This document shows positions 1 through 9,154 of a DNA stretch of 41,880 nucleotides, one piece after another. The notes beneath the pieces were generated by a model that saw only the letters and a program-made list of their open reading frames with translations, did no database searches and had not been told where the DNA came from. Every line of letters starts with the position of its first letter. Positions within the stretch are counted from its first letter, which is position 1. The stretch spans positions 1 to 41,880 of the forward strand of contig JAFSQE010000002.1 in NCBI GenBank assembly GCA_017446775.1, written 5' to 3'. The stretch is from Bacteroidales bacterium. Lineage in GTDB: Bacteria > Bacteroidota > Bacteroidia > Bacteroidales > UBA932. The translations under genes and the position numbers were made by a program.

Positions 1-264
1 GTCGGCGACAAGATAGTTGTGGCTGTAAAGAGCGCTATCCCCGGCGGTAACACCAAGAAGGGCACCGTTTCCAATGCAGTCGTAGTCCGCACAAAGAAAG
101 AGATTCGCCGTCCCGACGGTTCCTATATCCGTTTCGACGACAATGCTTGTGTTCTGCTCACTAAGGCCGGTGAGGTTGTGGGTACCCGTATCTTCGGTCC
201 CGTTGCCCGCGAGCTTCGTGAGAATTATATGAAAATCGTTTCACTTGCCCCCGAGGTAATTTAA
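1..264 (+). CDS. rplN: 50S ribosomal protein L14 (5' end missing)
   Basis: Large-subunit protein uL14, which binds 23S rRNA near the subunit interface. The reading frame is open from base 1, so the gene begins outside the window; 87 of about 121 residues are visible, ending in the family's typical C-terminus ([22 protein letters not shown]-like). The internal GTG at 19 is not the start. The next gene, rplX, follows after 14 bases, which is the standard spc order. Confidence 0.97.
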   Translation, partial: VGDKIVVAVKSAIPGGNTKKGTVSNAVVVRTKKEIRRPDGSYIRFDDNACVLLTKAGEVVGTRIFGPVARELRENYMKIVSLAPEVI

Positions 265-278
265 TTATCGACGCGATT

Positions 279-599
279 ATGAAAAAGTTACATATTAAAA
301 AAGGTGATACGGTTTACGTTAATGCCGGCAACGACAAGGGTAAAACCGGTCAGGTGCTCGAAGTGATCAAAGATAAGGATCGCGCTATCGTAGAAGGCAT
401 CAATATGGTAAGCAAGCACACCAAGCCCAACGCACAGCACCCTCAGGGTGGTATTATTAAACAGGAAGCTGGCATACACATTTCCAATCTTCAGGTTGTT
501 GATCCTGTCAAGGGTGGTCCCACAAGAATCGGCCGCCGCATTGGCAAGAATGGCAAACTTGTACGCTATGCTAAAAAATCAGGGGAGGAGATCAAATAA
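279..599 (+). CDS. rplX: 50S ribosomal protein L24
   Basis: Assembly-initiating large-subunit protein uL24 with an N-terminal KOW motif (roughly residues 5-35, containing [17 protein letters not shown]). Its 106 residues are normal for the family. The stop codon TAA (597-599) shares one base with the ATG of rplE (599-601), so the two are probably translationally coupled. Confidence 0.98.
   Translation: MKKLHIKKGDTVYVNAGNDKGKTGQVLEVIKDKDRAIVEGINMVSKHTKPNAQHPQGGIIKQEAGIHISNLQVVDPVKGGPTRIGRRIGKNGKLVRYAKKSGEEIK
581..590 (+). promoter_or_regulatory. Shine-Dalgarno-like site that supports the long rplE start
   Basis: A purine-rich AGGGGAGGAG lies 8 bases before the ATG at 599. No comparable site stands before the alternative ATG at 779, where the L5 core begins, so this favours the long form of L5. 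Bacteroidota rarely use such sites, which makes it notable. Confidence 0.55.
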
Positions 600-1324
600 T
601 GGCAACTAAGAAAGAAGCACCTGCAGTACAGCCGGAAGAGGTAAAGGCTGCTGCAAAGCCCGCAGCAAAGAAGGCTGCAAAACCTGCTGCTGAAGCTGCC
701 CCCAAGGCAGAGAAGAGCGCAAAGGCAGAAAAGCCCGCTGCAAAACCGGCCAAAGCTGCTCCCAAGGCTAAGGCTTATATGCCCACCATGCAGAAGAAAT
801 ATCGCGAGGAGATCGTTCCCGCTCTGATGAAGCAGTTCTCTTACTCCTCCATCATGCAGGTTCCCCGTCTGGTGAAGATCACCCTCAACGAGGGCGTCGG
901 CCAGGCTACCCAGGACCGCAAGCTGGTTGAGGTTGCACAGCAGGAACTTACCGCAATCACCGGTCAGAAGGCCGTGCAGACAGTATCCCGCAAAGATATT
1001 TCTAACTTCAAGCTCCGTCGTGGCATGCCCATCGGCGCTAAGGTTACCCTCCGTGGCGACAAGATGTACGAGTTCCTCGAGAGGCTCATCGCTGTTTCCC
1101 TGCCCCGTATCCGCGACTTCAAGGGTATCGCAGAGAACTTTGACGGCCGTGGCAACTACACCCTCGGTATCAAGGAGCAGATCATCTTCCCCGAGATCGA
1201 TATCGACAAGATCGTGAAGATGATGGGTATGGAGATCACCTTCGTGACCACCGCACCTACCGACGAAGAGGCACACGCACTGCTGCGTGAATTTGGATTA
1301 CCGTTTAAAAACAACAAGAAATAA
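599..1324 (+). CDS. rplE: 50S ribosomal protein L5 with long basic N-terminal tail
   Basis: Large-subunit protein uL5, which contacts 5S rRNA and the P-site tRNA. The conserved core starts at about residue 61 ([16 protein letters not shown]) and runs to the end, about 180 residues, the usual whole length of L5. Residues 1-60 are an extra low-complexity tail made mainly of Lys, Ala, Pro and Glu, similar in composition to histone H1 tails. The long start is supported by the one-base overlap with rplX and by a purine-rich site 8 bases upstream; the alternative start is ATG at 779. What the tail does is unknown: rRNA contact or extraribosomal binding are both possible. Confidence 0.93.
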   Translation: MATKKEAPAVQPEEVKAAAKPAAKKAAKPAAEAAPKAEKSAKAEKPAAKPAKAAPKAKAYMPTMQKKYREEIVPALMKQFSYSSIMQVPRLVKITLNEGVGQATQDRKLVEVAQQELTAITGQKAVQTVSRKDISNFKLRRGMPIGAKVTLRGDKMYEFLERLIAVSLPRIRDFKGIAENFDGRGNYTLGIKEQIIFPEIDIDKIVKMMGMEITFVTTAPTDEEAHALLREFGLPFKNNKK

Positions 1325-1330
1325 CAGAGT

Positions 1331-1600
1331 ATGGCAAAGGAATCAATGAAAGCCCGCGAGGTAAAGCGCGCGAAATTAGTTGCCAAATATGCAGAGAAAC
1401 GTGCAGCGCTCAAGGCTGCAGGCGACTGGGCTGCTCTAGACAAACTCCCGAAGAACTCGAGCCCCTGCCGTATGCATAACCGTTGTTCTCTTACCGGCCG
1501 TCCGAAAGGATATATGCGCCAGTTTGGTATCAGCCGTATTCAGTTCCGCGAGATGGCTTCCAATGGCCTGATCCCGGGAGTGAAGAAAGCAAGTTGGTAA
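1331..1600 (+). CDS. rpsN: 30S ribosomal protein S14 (long, zinc-independent form)
   Basis: Small-subunit head protein uS14. At 89 residues it is the long form without the paired CxxC zinc ligands of the short form; the C-terminal [19 protein letters not shown]-type signature is clear. It starts 6 bases after rplE within the spc operon. Confidence 0.97.
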   Translation: MAKESMKAREVKRAKLVAKYAEKRAALKAAGDWAALDKLPKNSSPCRMHNRCSLTGRPKGYMRQFGISRIQFREMASNGLIPGVKKASW

Positions 1601-1632
1601 ACCAATAGATAATAATAAAAAGATATAATAAT

Positions 1633-2028
1633 ATGACTGATCCTATTGCAGATTTGCTTACGAGAATTCGCAATGCTTATGCAGCGGGCCACAAGACGGT
1701 AGAAATCCCCTCTTCGAAGCTCAAATGCGAGATCGTTCGCGTATTACACGAGAAAGGTTATATCCTCGCGTACAAGGTTGTTGAAGGTACCCCTTCCAAC
1801 ACCATCAAGATCGCTCTCAAGTATCACCCCCAGACTAAGAAGGCCGCTATCAAGAAGATTGTACGCGTGAGCCGTCCCGGTCTTCGCCGCTACACCGGCG
1901 CAGATGATATGCCAAGAGTACTCAACGGAATGGGCATCGCCATCATCTCCACCTCCAAGGGTGTCGTTACAGACAAAGAGGCCAAGGATTTGAACGTAGG
2001 CGGTGAGGTTCTCTGCTATGTTTATTAA
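1633..2028 (+). CDS. rpsH: 30S ribosomal protein S8
   Basis: Small-subunit protein uS8, which binds the central domain of 16S rRNA; in many bacteria it also represses translation of the spc operon. The N-terminus MTDPIADLLTRIRNAY and the C-terminal ISTSKGVVTDKEA motif are diagnostic. The 131 residues are typical. The upstream gap is AT-rich and has no Shine-Dalgarno sequence. Confidence 0.98.
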   Translation: MTDPIADLLTRIRNAYAAGHKTVEIPSSKLKCEIVRVLHEKGYILAYKVVEGTPSNTIKIALKYHPQTKKAAIKKIVRVSRPGLRRYTGADDMPRVLNGMGIAIISTSKGVVTDKEAKDLNVGGEVLCYVY

Positions 2029-2044
2029 TTAAAACTTTACAATA

Positions 2045-2605
2045 ATGTCACGAATAGGAAAATTACCTGTACACCTTCCCGCCGGCGTTACCGTTGAGGT
2101 AACTCCCGACAACGTGGTTAAGGTTAAAGGCCCCTACGGCGAGATGTCACAGAAAGTAGATCCTGACATCGAAGTCAAAGTCGAGGGGAATCAAATCACT
2201 CTGTCTCGTCCGACAGACCAGCCCCGCCACCGTTCCATGCACGGTCTTTACCGCGCACTGATCGCAAACATGGTGACTGGCTGCCACGAGATGTTTACCA
2301 TCAAACAGGAATTGGTGGGTGTTGGTTATCGTGTCGATGTCCAGGGTCAGATGCTTACATTCAGCCTTGGTTATTCCCACGATATCGCTTTCCAGCTTCC
2401 CAAGGAGGTCAAGGCCGAGGCCGAGGCTGTCAAGAAGGGCGCCAACCCGGTACTGGTTCTCAAAAGCTGCGATAAGCAATTGCTCGGACAAGTGGCTCAC
2501 AAGGTTCGTTCGTTCCGCAAGCCTGAACCTTACAAGGGCAAGGGTATCAAGTTCGTAGGTGAACAGCTGCGTCGCAAGGCCGGCAAGTCTGCCGCCGCCA
2601 AATAA
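2045..2605 (+). CDS. rplF: 50S ribosomal protein L6
   Basis: Large-subunit protein uL6 near the GTPase-associated centre. Two related L6 domains are visible, with the C-terminal signature PEPYKGKGIKFVGE at about residues 160-173. The 186 residues are typical, with a short Lys/Ala end. Confidence 0.98.
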   Translation: MSRIGKLPVHLPAGVTVEVTPDNVVKVKGPYGEMSQKVDPDIEVKVEGNQITLSRPTDQPRHRSMHGLYRALIANMVTGCHEMFTIKQELVGVGYRVDVQGQMLTFSLGYSHDIAFQLPKEVKAEAEAVKKGANPVLVLKSCDKQLLGQVAHKVRSFRKPEPYKGKGIKFVGEQLRRKAGKSAAAK

Positions 2606-2606
2606 C

Positions 2607-2612
2607 AGGAGG
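2607..2612 (+). promoter_or_regulatory. Canonical Shine-Dalgarno sequence of rplR
   Basis: A perfect AGGAGG sits 8 bases before the ATG at 2621. This is the strongest such site in the operon and unusual for Bacteroidota, where most genes lack one. Confidence 0.7.
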
Positions 2613-2620
2613 AATGCATT

Positions 2621-2980
2621 ATGATGACTAAACAAGAAAGAAGACAAAGAGTTCACTACCGCATCCGCAAGGTCGTTAACGGTACCCCCGAGCGTCCCCG
2701 CATGGTAGTGTTCAGAAGCAATAAGCAGATCTATGTTCAGGTGGTAGACGACACCAAGGGCGTCACACTTGCATCGGCATCTTCGCTGGAGAAGGCTCTT
2801 GCTGAGAAGTGCAACGGCCTGAGCGGCATCGAGGCTGCCAAGGTAGTGGGCGGCTGCATCGCGCAGCGCGCACTTGAGAAAGGCATCACCACGGTCTCTT
2901 TCGACCGCGGAGGCTATCTCTATCACGGAAGAGTTAAAAGTTTGGCAGACGCTGCCCGCGAGGGTGGTCTTAAATTCTAA
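2621..2980 (+). CDS. rplR: 50S ribosomal protein L18
   Basis: Large-subunit protein uL18, which carries 5S rRNA together with L5. The family pattern is clear: basic N-terminus [12 protein letters not shown], then [20 protein letters not shown], and the C-terminal [20 protein letters not shown]. Length is 119 residues. ATG codons at 2621 and 2624 are adjacent; the first fits the AGGAGG spacing well. Confidence 0.98.
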   Translation: MMTKQERRQRVHYRIRKVVNGTPERPRMVVFRSNKQIYVQVVDDTKGVTLASASSLEKALAEKCNGLSGIEAAKVVGGCIAQRALEKGITTVSFDRGGYLYHGRVKSLADAAREGGLKF

Positions 2981-2985
2981 GCGCT

Positions 2986-3504
2986 ATGGCAGATATCAAT
3001 ACCAAGAAAGTTAAAACCGTCGATCTGGAACTTAAGGACAGACTGGTAGCGGTTCAGAGAGTGACCAAGGTCACCAAGGGTGGTCGTCACTTCAGCTTTG
3101 CAGCAATCGTCGTTGTAGGCGATGAGAATGGTGTCGTTGGCTATGGCCTTGGAAAGGCAAACGAAGTAACGACAGCTATCTCCAAGGGTATAGAGGATGC
3201 CAAGAAGAATCTGGTTAAGATCCCTCTGAGCAAGAAGACTATCCCTCACGAGCAGGAGGCCAAGTTCGGCGGCGCACGCGTGTTCATGAAACCCGCAGCT
3301 CCCGGTACCGGTGTAAAGGCCGGTGGTGCGATGCGTGCCGTGTTCGAGGCAGTCGGTGTTCACGATGTCATTGCAAAAAGTAAAGGTTCATCCAACCCTC
3401 ACAACCTGGTGAAAGCCACTGTTGCGGCTCTGTGCGAAATGCGCGACGCCTATACGGTAGCAGGCCTTCGCGGCATCCCCATGGAAAGGGTATTTAACGG
3501 TTAA
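2986..3504 (+). CDS. rpsE: 30S ribosomal protein S5
   Basis: Small-subunit protein uS5, involved in decoding fidelity. The dsRNA-binding-like N-terminal half (about residues 15-80) and the C-terminal S5 fold, with [19 protein letters not shown], are clear. The 172 residues are typical. The stop TAA overlaps the AAGGAG site preceding rpmD. Confidence 0.98.
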   Translation: MADINTKKVKTVDLELKDRLVAVQRVTKVTKGGRHFSFAAIVVVGDENGVVGYGLGKANEVTTAISKGIEDAKKNLVKIPLSKKTIPHEQEAKFGGARVFMKPAAPGTGVKAGGAMRAVFEAVGVHDVIAKSKGSSNPHNLVKATVAALCEMRDAYTVAGLRGIPMERVFNG

Positions 3505-3508
3505 GGAG
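3503..3508 (+). promoter_or_regulatory. Shine-Dalgarno-like site of rpmD
   Basis: AAGGAG overlaps the rpsE stop codon and lies 9 bases before the rpmD ATG at 3518, an arrangement compatible with translational coupling. Confidence 0.5.
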
Positions 3509-3517
3509 ATCCAGACT

Positions 3518-3700
3518 ATGGCAAAAGTAAAAGTAACTCAGATTAAGAGCATAGCCAGTGCAACCAAGCGTCAGCAGGCCAACATGCAGTGCCTGGGCAT
3601 TCACAGAATGAACCAGACCGTTGAGGTCGAGCTCACCCCTGTAACCGCTGGAATGATAGAAAAGGTTCGTCATCTTGTAAAAGTTGAAGAAGTAAAATAG
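3518..3700 (+). CDS. rpmD: 50S ribosomal protein L30
   Basis: Small large-subunit protein uL30, 60 residues, with the usual pattern of basic residues followed by LGIHRMNQTVEVE and a C-terminal IEKVRHLVKVEE helix. It lies in its normal place between rpsE and rplO. The rplO gene follows after 13 bases with a GGGAGA site (3700-3705). Confidence 0.97.
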   Translation: MAKVKVTQIKSIASATKRQQANMQCLGIHRMNQTVEVELTPVTAGMIEKVRHLVKVEEVK

Positions 3701-3713
3701 GGAGAAGACAGCA

Positions 3714-4160
3714 ATGAAATTACACAATCTCAAACCGGCAGAAGGTTCAACGAAGAAGCCCAAACGCATCGGTCGCGGCGAAGGTTCGGGACATGGCGGA
3801 ACAGCCACCCGTGGTAACAAAGGCGCCCAGGCCCGCAGCGGTTATTCGCACAAAATCGGATTCGAAGGCGGTCAGATGCCTATTCAGCGCCGTCTCCCCA
3901 AATACGGATTCAAGAACCCCACAAGAGTAGAATATGCAGTAGTTAATGTCTCCGCTCTCCAGGCACTCAGCGAGAAGATCGGGTCGACCACCATCACCAT
4001 AGACGATATGGTAGTGGCTGGGCTCGTATCCCCGACCTCCCTGGTCAAGGTGCTTGGCAACGGCGAGCTTACTGCAAAGCTGGATGTCAGTGCAAATGCA
4101 TTCAGCAAGAGCGCAATCGCCAAGATAGAGGCTAAAGAGGGCACAACAACAGTTCTTTAA
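3714..4160 (+). CDS. rplO: 50S ribosomal protein L15
   Basis: Large-subunit assembly protein uL15. The Gly/Arg-rich N-terminal extension that threads into 23S rRNA (about residues 12-50, GRGEGSGHGGTATRGNKGAQAR) and the globular C-terminal part are both present. The 148 residues are typical. The secY gene follows after 5 bases. Confidence 0.98.
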   Translation: MKLHNLKPAEGSTKKPKRIGRGEGSGHGGTATRGNKGAQARSGYSHKIGFEGGQMPIQRRLPKYGFKNPTRVEYAVVNVSALQALSEKIGSTTITIDDMVVAGLVSPTSLVKVLGNGELTAKLDVSANAFSKSAIAKIEAKEGTTTVL

Positions 4161-4165
4161 CGACT

Positions 4166-5491
4166 ATGGCAAGTTTTACTCAGACATTAAAGAATATTTG
4201 GAAGATTGAAGAGCTTCGCAAGAGGATTCTTTACACAATCATGCTGATAGCGGTCTACAGACTTGGCTGCTATATCGTGATTCCCGGTATCGATGCCTCG
4301 CAGCTCGCCAATCTCAAGCAACAATCATCCGAGGGCCTGCTCGGCCTTATGAACATGTTCTCGGGTGGTGCTTTCGGCAACGCGTCGGTGTTTGCACTGG
4401 GCGTGATGCCGTACATTTCTGCGTCCATCGTAATCCAGCTTCTGGGTGTGATGTTCCCGTTCTTCCAGCGCCTGCAGCGCGAGGGTGAGAGCGGCCGCAG
4501 AAAAATGAACCAGTACACCAGGTACCTTACAATCGCGATTATCGCAATCCAGGGTCCCGCTTACATCGCCAACATGCGCGCACAGCTTCCCGCAAGCGCG
4601 TTCCTGGCTCCGTTGGGCAGCGGCTGGTATGCCTTTTTGGCTACCCTGATCCTGCTGGGCGGGTCGATGTTTGTAATGTGGCTCGGCGAGCGCATCACCG
4701 ACCGCGGTATCGGCAACGGTATCTCCCTGATCATCATGATCGGTATCGTGGCACGTCTCCCTCAGGCTCTCTATCTGGAGCTGATGGAGAAGTTCACCAA
4801 GACCACCGGCGGTATTCTGATGTTCATCGTAGAACTCGTGGTACTCTTCTTCGTGTTCGTTGCCACCATCGCGCTGGTACAGGCTGTCCGCAAGGTGCCC
4901 GTACAGTATGCTAAACGTGTGGTCGGCGGCAAGATGTACGGCGGTGTGAAGAACAACATCCCCCTGAAGGTGAATGCGGCAGGCGTCATGCCTATCATCT
5001 TTGCCCAGGCGATGATGCTCATCCCCCTGCTGTTCACCCGCTTCAACGTCACCAAGGGTCTGGCAGCGGTGCTTAACAACTCCGTTGGATTCTGGTACAA
5101 CTTCATCTTCGCCCTGATGGTGATTATCTTCACCTACTTCTACACTGCGGTGACCATCAACCCCACCAACATGGCAGAAGATCTCAAGAAGAACGGTGGT
5201 TTCATCCCCGGCGTAAAGCCTGGCAAGAAGACTGCCGACTATCTTGATGCGATAATGTCCCGCATTACGCTTCCCGGCTCCATTTTCCTGGCGCTTGTGG
5301 CTATCCTGCCCGCATTCGCACAGCTGCTCGGAGTAAACAACCAGTTTGCACACTTCTACGGCGGCACCTCGCTGCTGATTCTCGTGGGCGTGATACTGGA
5401 TACCCTCCAGCACATCGAGAGCCACCTGCTTATGCGTCACTACGACGGTCTCATGAAGACAGGACGTCTCCAGGGCCGGTCTGGAATGTAA
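4166..5491 (+). CDS. secY: Preprotein translocase subunit SecY
   Basis: Channel subunit of the SecYEG translocon in the inner membrane, which exports the many secreted proteins and lipoproteins encoded in this window. It has 441 residues with about ten hydrophobic segments. Family signatures include the YRLGCYIVIPGID region near residues 30-40, GVMPYISASIVIQLL in the second helix region, and the basic cytoplasmic loop VQAVRKVPVQYAKRVVGG, which binds SecA or ribosomes. It sits between rplO and map as usual. Confidence 0.99.
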   Translation: MASFTQTLKNIWKIEELRKRILYTIMLIAVYRLGCYIVIPGIDASQLANLKQQSSEGLLGLMNMFSGGAFGNASVFALGVMPYISASIVIQLLGVMFPFFQRLQREGESGRRKMNQYTRYLTIAIIAIQGPAYIANMRAQLPASAFLAPLGSGWYAFLATLILLGGSMFVMWLGERITDRGIGNGISLIIMIGIVARLPQALYLELMEKFTKTTGGILMFIVELVVLFFVFVATIALVQAVRKVPVQYAKRVVGGKMYGGVKNNIPLKVNAAGVMPIIFAQAMMLIPLLFTRFNVTKGLAAVLNNSVGFWYNFIFALMVIIFTYFYTAVTINPTNMAEDLKKNGGFIPGVKPGKKTADYLDAIMSRITLPGSIFLALVAILPAFAQLLGVNNQFAHFYGGTSLLILVGVILDTLQHIESHLLMRHYDGLMKTGRLQGRSGM

Positions 5492-5514
5492 CATTCTTTA
5501 TATATTCGTAAGGG

Positions 5515-6282
5515 ATGATCAGAGTAAGAACCGAAGAAGAGATAGCGCTGCTTAGAGAGAATGCGATACTTGTCTCTAAGACGCTGGCAGAGGTGGGCAA
5601 GCGCATTGCGCCCGGCGTCAGGACAAAAGAGCTGGACGCGGTTGCTGAGGAGTTTATCCGCGACAACGGCGCTACCCCCGGCTTCCTCGGTTACGGCGGA
5701 TTCCCTTACACCCTGTGTATCTCGGTCAACGAGTATGTTGTCCACGGTTTTCCGTCGGACTACGAGCTCAAGGAGGGCGATATCGTCTCCGTCGACTGCG
5801 GTACCACATACAAGGGGTATAACGGAGATTCGGCCTATACCTTCGCATGCGGGCAGATTAGTGCGGCTGACCAGGCATTACTGGATACTACTAAGAGCTC
5901 GCTGTTCAAGGGCATTGAAAGGGCCGTCGCCGGCGCCCGTACGGGCGACATCGGATATGCTGTGCAAAGCTATTGCGAAGAGCGCGGTTATTCGGTGGTT
6001 CGCGAACTGGTAGGGCATGGCATCGGGCGCAATCTGCACGAGAGCCCCGAAGTGCCCAACTACGGACGCCAGGGTCACGGAATGAAGCTCCCGGAGAACG
6101 CCGTGATATGCATCGAACCCATGATTAACCAGGGGGTGAAAGATGTCTATCTCGACGATAACGGCTGGGGCGTTTATACTGCCGACCGCAAGAAGTCGGC
6201 TCACTTCGAGATGATGGTCGTCGTCAAGAAAGGCGTTGCAGAAAGATTGACCACATACGAATATATAGAGAATAATAAATAA
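5515..6282 (+). CDS. map: Type I methionine aminopeptidase
   Basis: Removes the initiator methionine from new proteins in the cytoplasm. The 255 residues have the pita-bread fold metal ligands in order: two Asp in VDCGTTYKGYNGDSAY (about residues 92-107), His in GHGIGRNLHE, Glu in CIEPMI and Glu in HFEMMVVV. There is no N-terminal zinc-finger extension, so it is the short bacterial form. It lies 23 bases after secY; the adk gene often found here in other phyla is absent. Confidence 0.98.
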   Translation: MIRVRTEEEIALLRENAILVSKTLAEVGKRIAPGVRTKELDAVAEEFIRDNGATPGFLGYGGFPYTLCISVNEYVVHGFPSDYELKEGDIVSVDCGTTYKGYNGDSAYTFACGQISAADQALLDTTKSSLFKGIERAVAGARTGDIGYAVQSYCEERGYSVVRELVGHGIGRNLHESPEVPNYGRQGHGMKLPENAVICIEPMINQGVKDVYLDDNGWGVYTADRKKSAHFEMMVVVKKGVAERLTTYEYIENNK

Positions 6283-6311
6283 CAATCAATATCAACGGAT
6301 AAGTCTTAAAT

Positions 6312-6530
6312 ATGCCAAAACAGTCATCAATAGAAAAGGACGGTACCATCATAGAAGCTCTGTCTAACGCGATGTTCAGAGTCGAGTTGGACAACGGCCA
6401 TGTGATAATCGCCCACATCTCGGGCAAAATGCGTATGCACTACATCCGGATCCTGCCCGGTGACAAGGTTAAAGTAGAGATGTCCCCGTATGATTTGACC
6501 AAAGGAAGAATTTCCTTCAGATATAAATAA
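6312..6530 (+). CDS. infA: Translation initiation factor IF-1
   Basis: A 72-residue single OB-fold (S1-like) protein that binds the 30S A site during initiation. The core [22 protein letters not shown] and the C-terminal [18 protein letters not shown] are diagnostic. It is placed between map and rpmJ, as is usual in Bacteroidota. Confidence 0.98.
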   Translation: MPKQSSIEKDGTIIEALSNAMFRVELDNGHVIIAHISGKMRMHYIRILPGDKVKVEMSPYDLTKGRISFRYK

Positions 6531-6550
6531 CATTAAATACTCAAATCAAA

Positions 6551-6667
6551 ATGAAAGTTAAGACTTCCATCAAAAAGCGTAGTGACGATTGCAAGATCGT
6601 TAAGCGTAAAGGCCGCTTGTATGTTATTTGCAAGAAGAATCCGAAATTCAAAATGCGTCAAGCATAA
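6551..6667 (+). CDS. rpmJ: 50S ribosomal protein L36 (incomplete zinc site)
   Basis: A 38-codon frame between infA and rpsM encodes bL36 ([19 protein letters not shown], then [18 protein letters not shown]). It is too short for most ORF lists. Zinc-binding L36 has ligands at Cys11, Cys14, Cys27 and His33; here only Cys14 and Cys27 remain, with Ser at 11 and Phe at 33, so zinc is probably not bound. L36 without zinc is, as far as I recall, common in Bacteroidota. Confidence 0.96.
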   Translation: MKVKTSIKKRSDDCKIVKRKGRLYVICKKNPKFKMRQA

Positions 6668-6702
6668 TTTTTAACCGAATAATCAATAAAGTAATATAAA
6701 TT

Positions 6703-7080
6703 ATGGCACGTATAGCCGGAGTTGACTTACCAAAAAACAAGCGCGGAGTTATAGGTCTGACCTATATCTACGGTATCGGTCGCAGCTCTTCCACCAAGAT
6801 TCTCTCTGAGCTTAACATCGACGAGAACATCAAGGTTAAGGACTGGAACGACGACCAGATTGCAGCAATCCGCTCAAAGATTGCTGAGGAGTACAAAATC
6901 GAGGGCGAGCTTCGCTCTGCGGTTCAGATGAACATTAAACGACTGATGGATATCGGTTGCTATCGCGGCATCCGCCACCGTGTCGGCCTTCCCGTTCGCG
7001 GACAGAGCACCAAAAACAATGCGCGTACCCGCAAGGGCCGCAAGAAAACTGTCGCCAACAAGAAGAAAGCTACTAAATAG
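6703..7080 (+). CDS. rpsM: 30S ribosomal protein S13
   Basis: Small-subunit head protein uS13, which contacts the P-site tRNA and the intersubunit bridge to L5. [26 protein letters not shown] at the start and the basic [22 protein letters not shown] near the end are diagnostic. The 125 residues end in a Lys-rich tail. A GGAG-type site (7078-7083) overlaps its stop and precedes rpsK. Confidence 0.98.
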   Translation: MARIAGVDLPKNKRGVIGLTYIYGIGRSSSTKILSELNIDENIKVKDWNDDQIAAIRSKIAEEYKIEGELRSAVQMNIKRLMDIGCYRGIRHRVGLPVRGQSTKNNARTRKGRKKTVANKKKATK

Positions 7081-7092
7081 GAGACTTGAATT

Positions 7093-7482
7093 ATGGCTAA
7101 AAAGACAACTACAAACAAGAAAAGAGTTGTTAAGGTTGATGCTTACGGACAGCTTCATGTCTCTTCAACTTTTAACAATGTTATCGTTACCATCACCAAC
7201 TCTACCGGTCAGGTTATCAGCTGGTCTTCTGCCGGTAAGATGGGCTTCAGGGGTTCCAAGAAGAACACTCCCTATGCAGCACAGGTAGCAGCACAGGACG
7301 CTGCGAAGGTCGCTTACGATCTTGGTCTTCGCAAGGTCAAGGCTTATGTCAAGGGTCCCGGTTCCGGTCGTGAATCGGCTATCCGCACCGTGCACGGCGT
7401 GGGTATCGAGGTCACCGAGATCATCGATGTAACTCCGCTGCCGCACAACGGTTGCCGTCCCAAGGGTCGTCGTAAAGTTTAA
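7093..7482 (+). CDS. rpsK: 30S ribosomal protein S11
   Basis: Platform protein uS11 of the small subunit, 129 residues. The body [20 protein letters not shown] and the C-terminal [16 protein letters not shown] are invariant family signatures. The N-terminus carries a short Lys/Thr-rich extension before the conserved part. Confidence 0.98.
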   Translation: MAKKTTTNKKRVVKVDAYGQLHVSSTFNNVIVTITNSTGQVISWSSAGKMGFRGSKKNTPYAAQVAAQDAAKVAYDLGLRKVKAYVKGPGSGRESAIRTVHGVGIEVTEIIDVTPLPHNGCRPKGRRKV

Positions 7483-7503
7483 TCTTTTAAATCGAATCAG
7501 AAT

Positions 7504-8109
7504 ATGGCAAGATATACAGGGCCCAAGACCAAAATCGCCCGTAAATTTGGAGAGCCGATCTACGGACCGGACAAATATCTGGACAAGAAGAACTATCCTC
7601 CGGGACAGCACGGCTTGGCAAAGAAACGCAAAAAAACTTCTGAGTACGGTACTCAGCTGGCAGAGAAGCAGAAAGTTAAATATACCTATGGCCTGCTTGA
7701 GCGTCAGTTCAGCTCTATGTACGAGAAGGCATCCAGGATGAAAGGACGTACCGGTGAGAACCTCATCATGCTCCTCGAGTCCCGCATCGACAATCTGGTG
7801 TACCGCATGGGCATCGCTCCCACAAGGGCAGCTGCGCGTCAGCTGGTGAGCCACTGCCACATCACCCTTGGCGGTGAGGTGTGCAGCATCCCCTCCACCA
7901 TCGTCCGTCCCGGCCAGGTAGTGGGTGTTCGCGAGCGTTCCAAGAGCCTCGAAGTTATTCAGGACAGCCTCTCTCACGGTACCGGCAAGTACTCCTGGAT
8001 CGAGTGGGACGCCGACAAATGCGCCGGCAAGTTCCTCAACGTTCCCGAGCGGAGCGAGATCCCCGAAACAATCAACGAGCAGCTTATCGTCGAGTTGTAT
8101 TCCAAGTAG
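7504..8109 (+). CDS. rpsD: 30S ribosomal protein S4
   Basis: Primary 16S rRNA-binding protein uS4, 201 residues. The N-terminal domain lacks the CxxC zinc site of some bacteria. The S4 RNA-binding domain (about residues 90-155, with [10 protein letters not shown]-type and [15 protein letters not shown] sequences) is intact. It lies in the alpha operon before rpoA. Confidence 0.98.
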   Translation: MARYTGPKTKIARKFGEPIYGPDKYLDKKNYPPGQHGLAKKRKKTSEYGTQLAEKQKVKYTYGLLERQFSSMYEKASRMKGRTGENLIMLLESRIDNLVYRMGIAPTRAAARQLVSHCHITLGGEVCSIPSTIVRPGQVVGVRERSKSLEVIQDSLSHGTGKYSWIEWDADKCAGKFLNVPERSEIPETINEQLIVELYSK

Positions 8110-8149
8110 CAGCGTGAAGCAACACTAACACAAAAAACCGAATTAACTT

Positions 8150-9148
8150 ATGGCAATATTAGCATTCCAAAAACCTGACAAGGTCATAATGCTGGACGCT
8201 ACCGATACCTTCGGCCGCTTCGAATTCCGCCCTCTGGAGCCGGGATACGCAACCACCGTGGGTAACGCGCTTCGCCGCATTTTGCTCTCGTCTCTGGAAG
8301 GATTTGCCATCACAAGCATCCGCATCGAGGGTGTCAAGCACGAGTTTGACACAATCCCCGGCGTGGTGGAAAATGTGGTGGACATCATCCTCAATCTCAA
8401 ACAAATTCGTCTGAAGAGAATGATAGAGACAGAAGAGGGCGAAACTGCTACCGTAACTGTTAGTGGAAAGACCGAATTCACCGCTTCCGACTTGGCAAAG
8501 AGTCTCTCTTCGTTCACTGTGCTCAATCCCGACCTGCACATCTGCACCATGGAGCCCGACGTGAAAATCGTTATGGACTTCACCATCGGCAAGGGTCGCG
8601 GATATGTCCCCTCTGACGAGAATAAAGACGACAAGGCGCCCGTCGGCACCATTGCAATCGACTCGATATTCACCCCCATCAAGAATGTGAACTACCGCAG
8701 GGAAGACTGCCGCGTAGAGCAGAAGACCGACTATGAGTGTCTGATTCTCGAAATCACCACCGACGGCAGCATTTCTCCCAAGGATGCCCTCAAAGAGGCA
8801 GCCAAGATACTTATCTATCACTTCATGCTGTTCTCCGACGACAAGATCACCCTTGAAGAGAATGTAACTCCCGAGAACAAGAATCTCGACGAGGAGTCGC
8901 TGCGCACCCGCCACCATCTTATGACCAAACTGCAGGATCTGGAGATTTCAGTCCGCGCTCTCAACTGCCTCAAGGCTGTCGAGATTGAGACCATCGCCGA
9001 CCTGGTTTCGCATAAGAAAGAGGAGCTGATGAAGCTGCGCAACTTTGGTAAGAAATCCCTTACCGAGGTGGTATTCCTGGTAGAGAACAAGCTCAAGCTC
9101 AACTTTGGGATGGATGTTTCTAAGTACAACATTGATAAAAAAGAATAA
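8150..9148 (+). CDS. rpoA: DNA-directed RNA polymerase subunit alpha
   Basis: The 332-residue alpha subunit that nucleates RNA polymerase assembly. The N-terminal dimerisation domain (about residues 1-235) includes [22 protein letters not shown]; a flexible Glu-rich linker follows; the C-terminal domain (about 255-325), with the helix-hairpin-helix [12 protein letters not shown], contacts UP elements and activators. The rplQ gene starts 6 bases after its stop. Confidence 0.99.
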   Translation: MAILAFQKPDKVIMLDATDTFGRFEFRPLEPGYATTVGNALRRILLSSLEGFAITSIRIEGVKHEFDTIPGVVENVVDIILNLKQIRLKRMIETEEGETATVTVSGKTEFTASDLAKSLSSFTVLNPDLHICTMEPDVKIVMDFTIGKGRGYVPSDENKDDKAPVGTIAIDSIFTPIKNVNYRREDCRVEQKTDYECLILEITTDGSISPKDALKEAAKILIYHFMLFSDDKITLEENVTPENKNLDEESLRTRHHLMTKLQDLEISVRALNCLKAVEIETIADLVSHKKEELMKLRNFGKKSLTEVVFLVENKLKLNFGMDVSKYNIDKKE

Positions 9149-9154
9149 GAGAAT

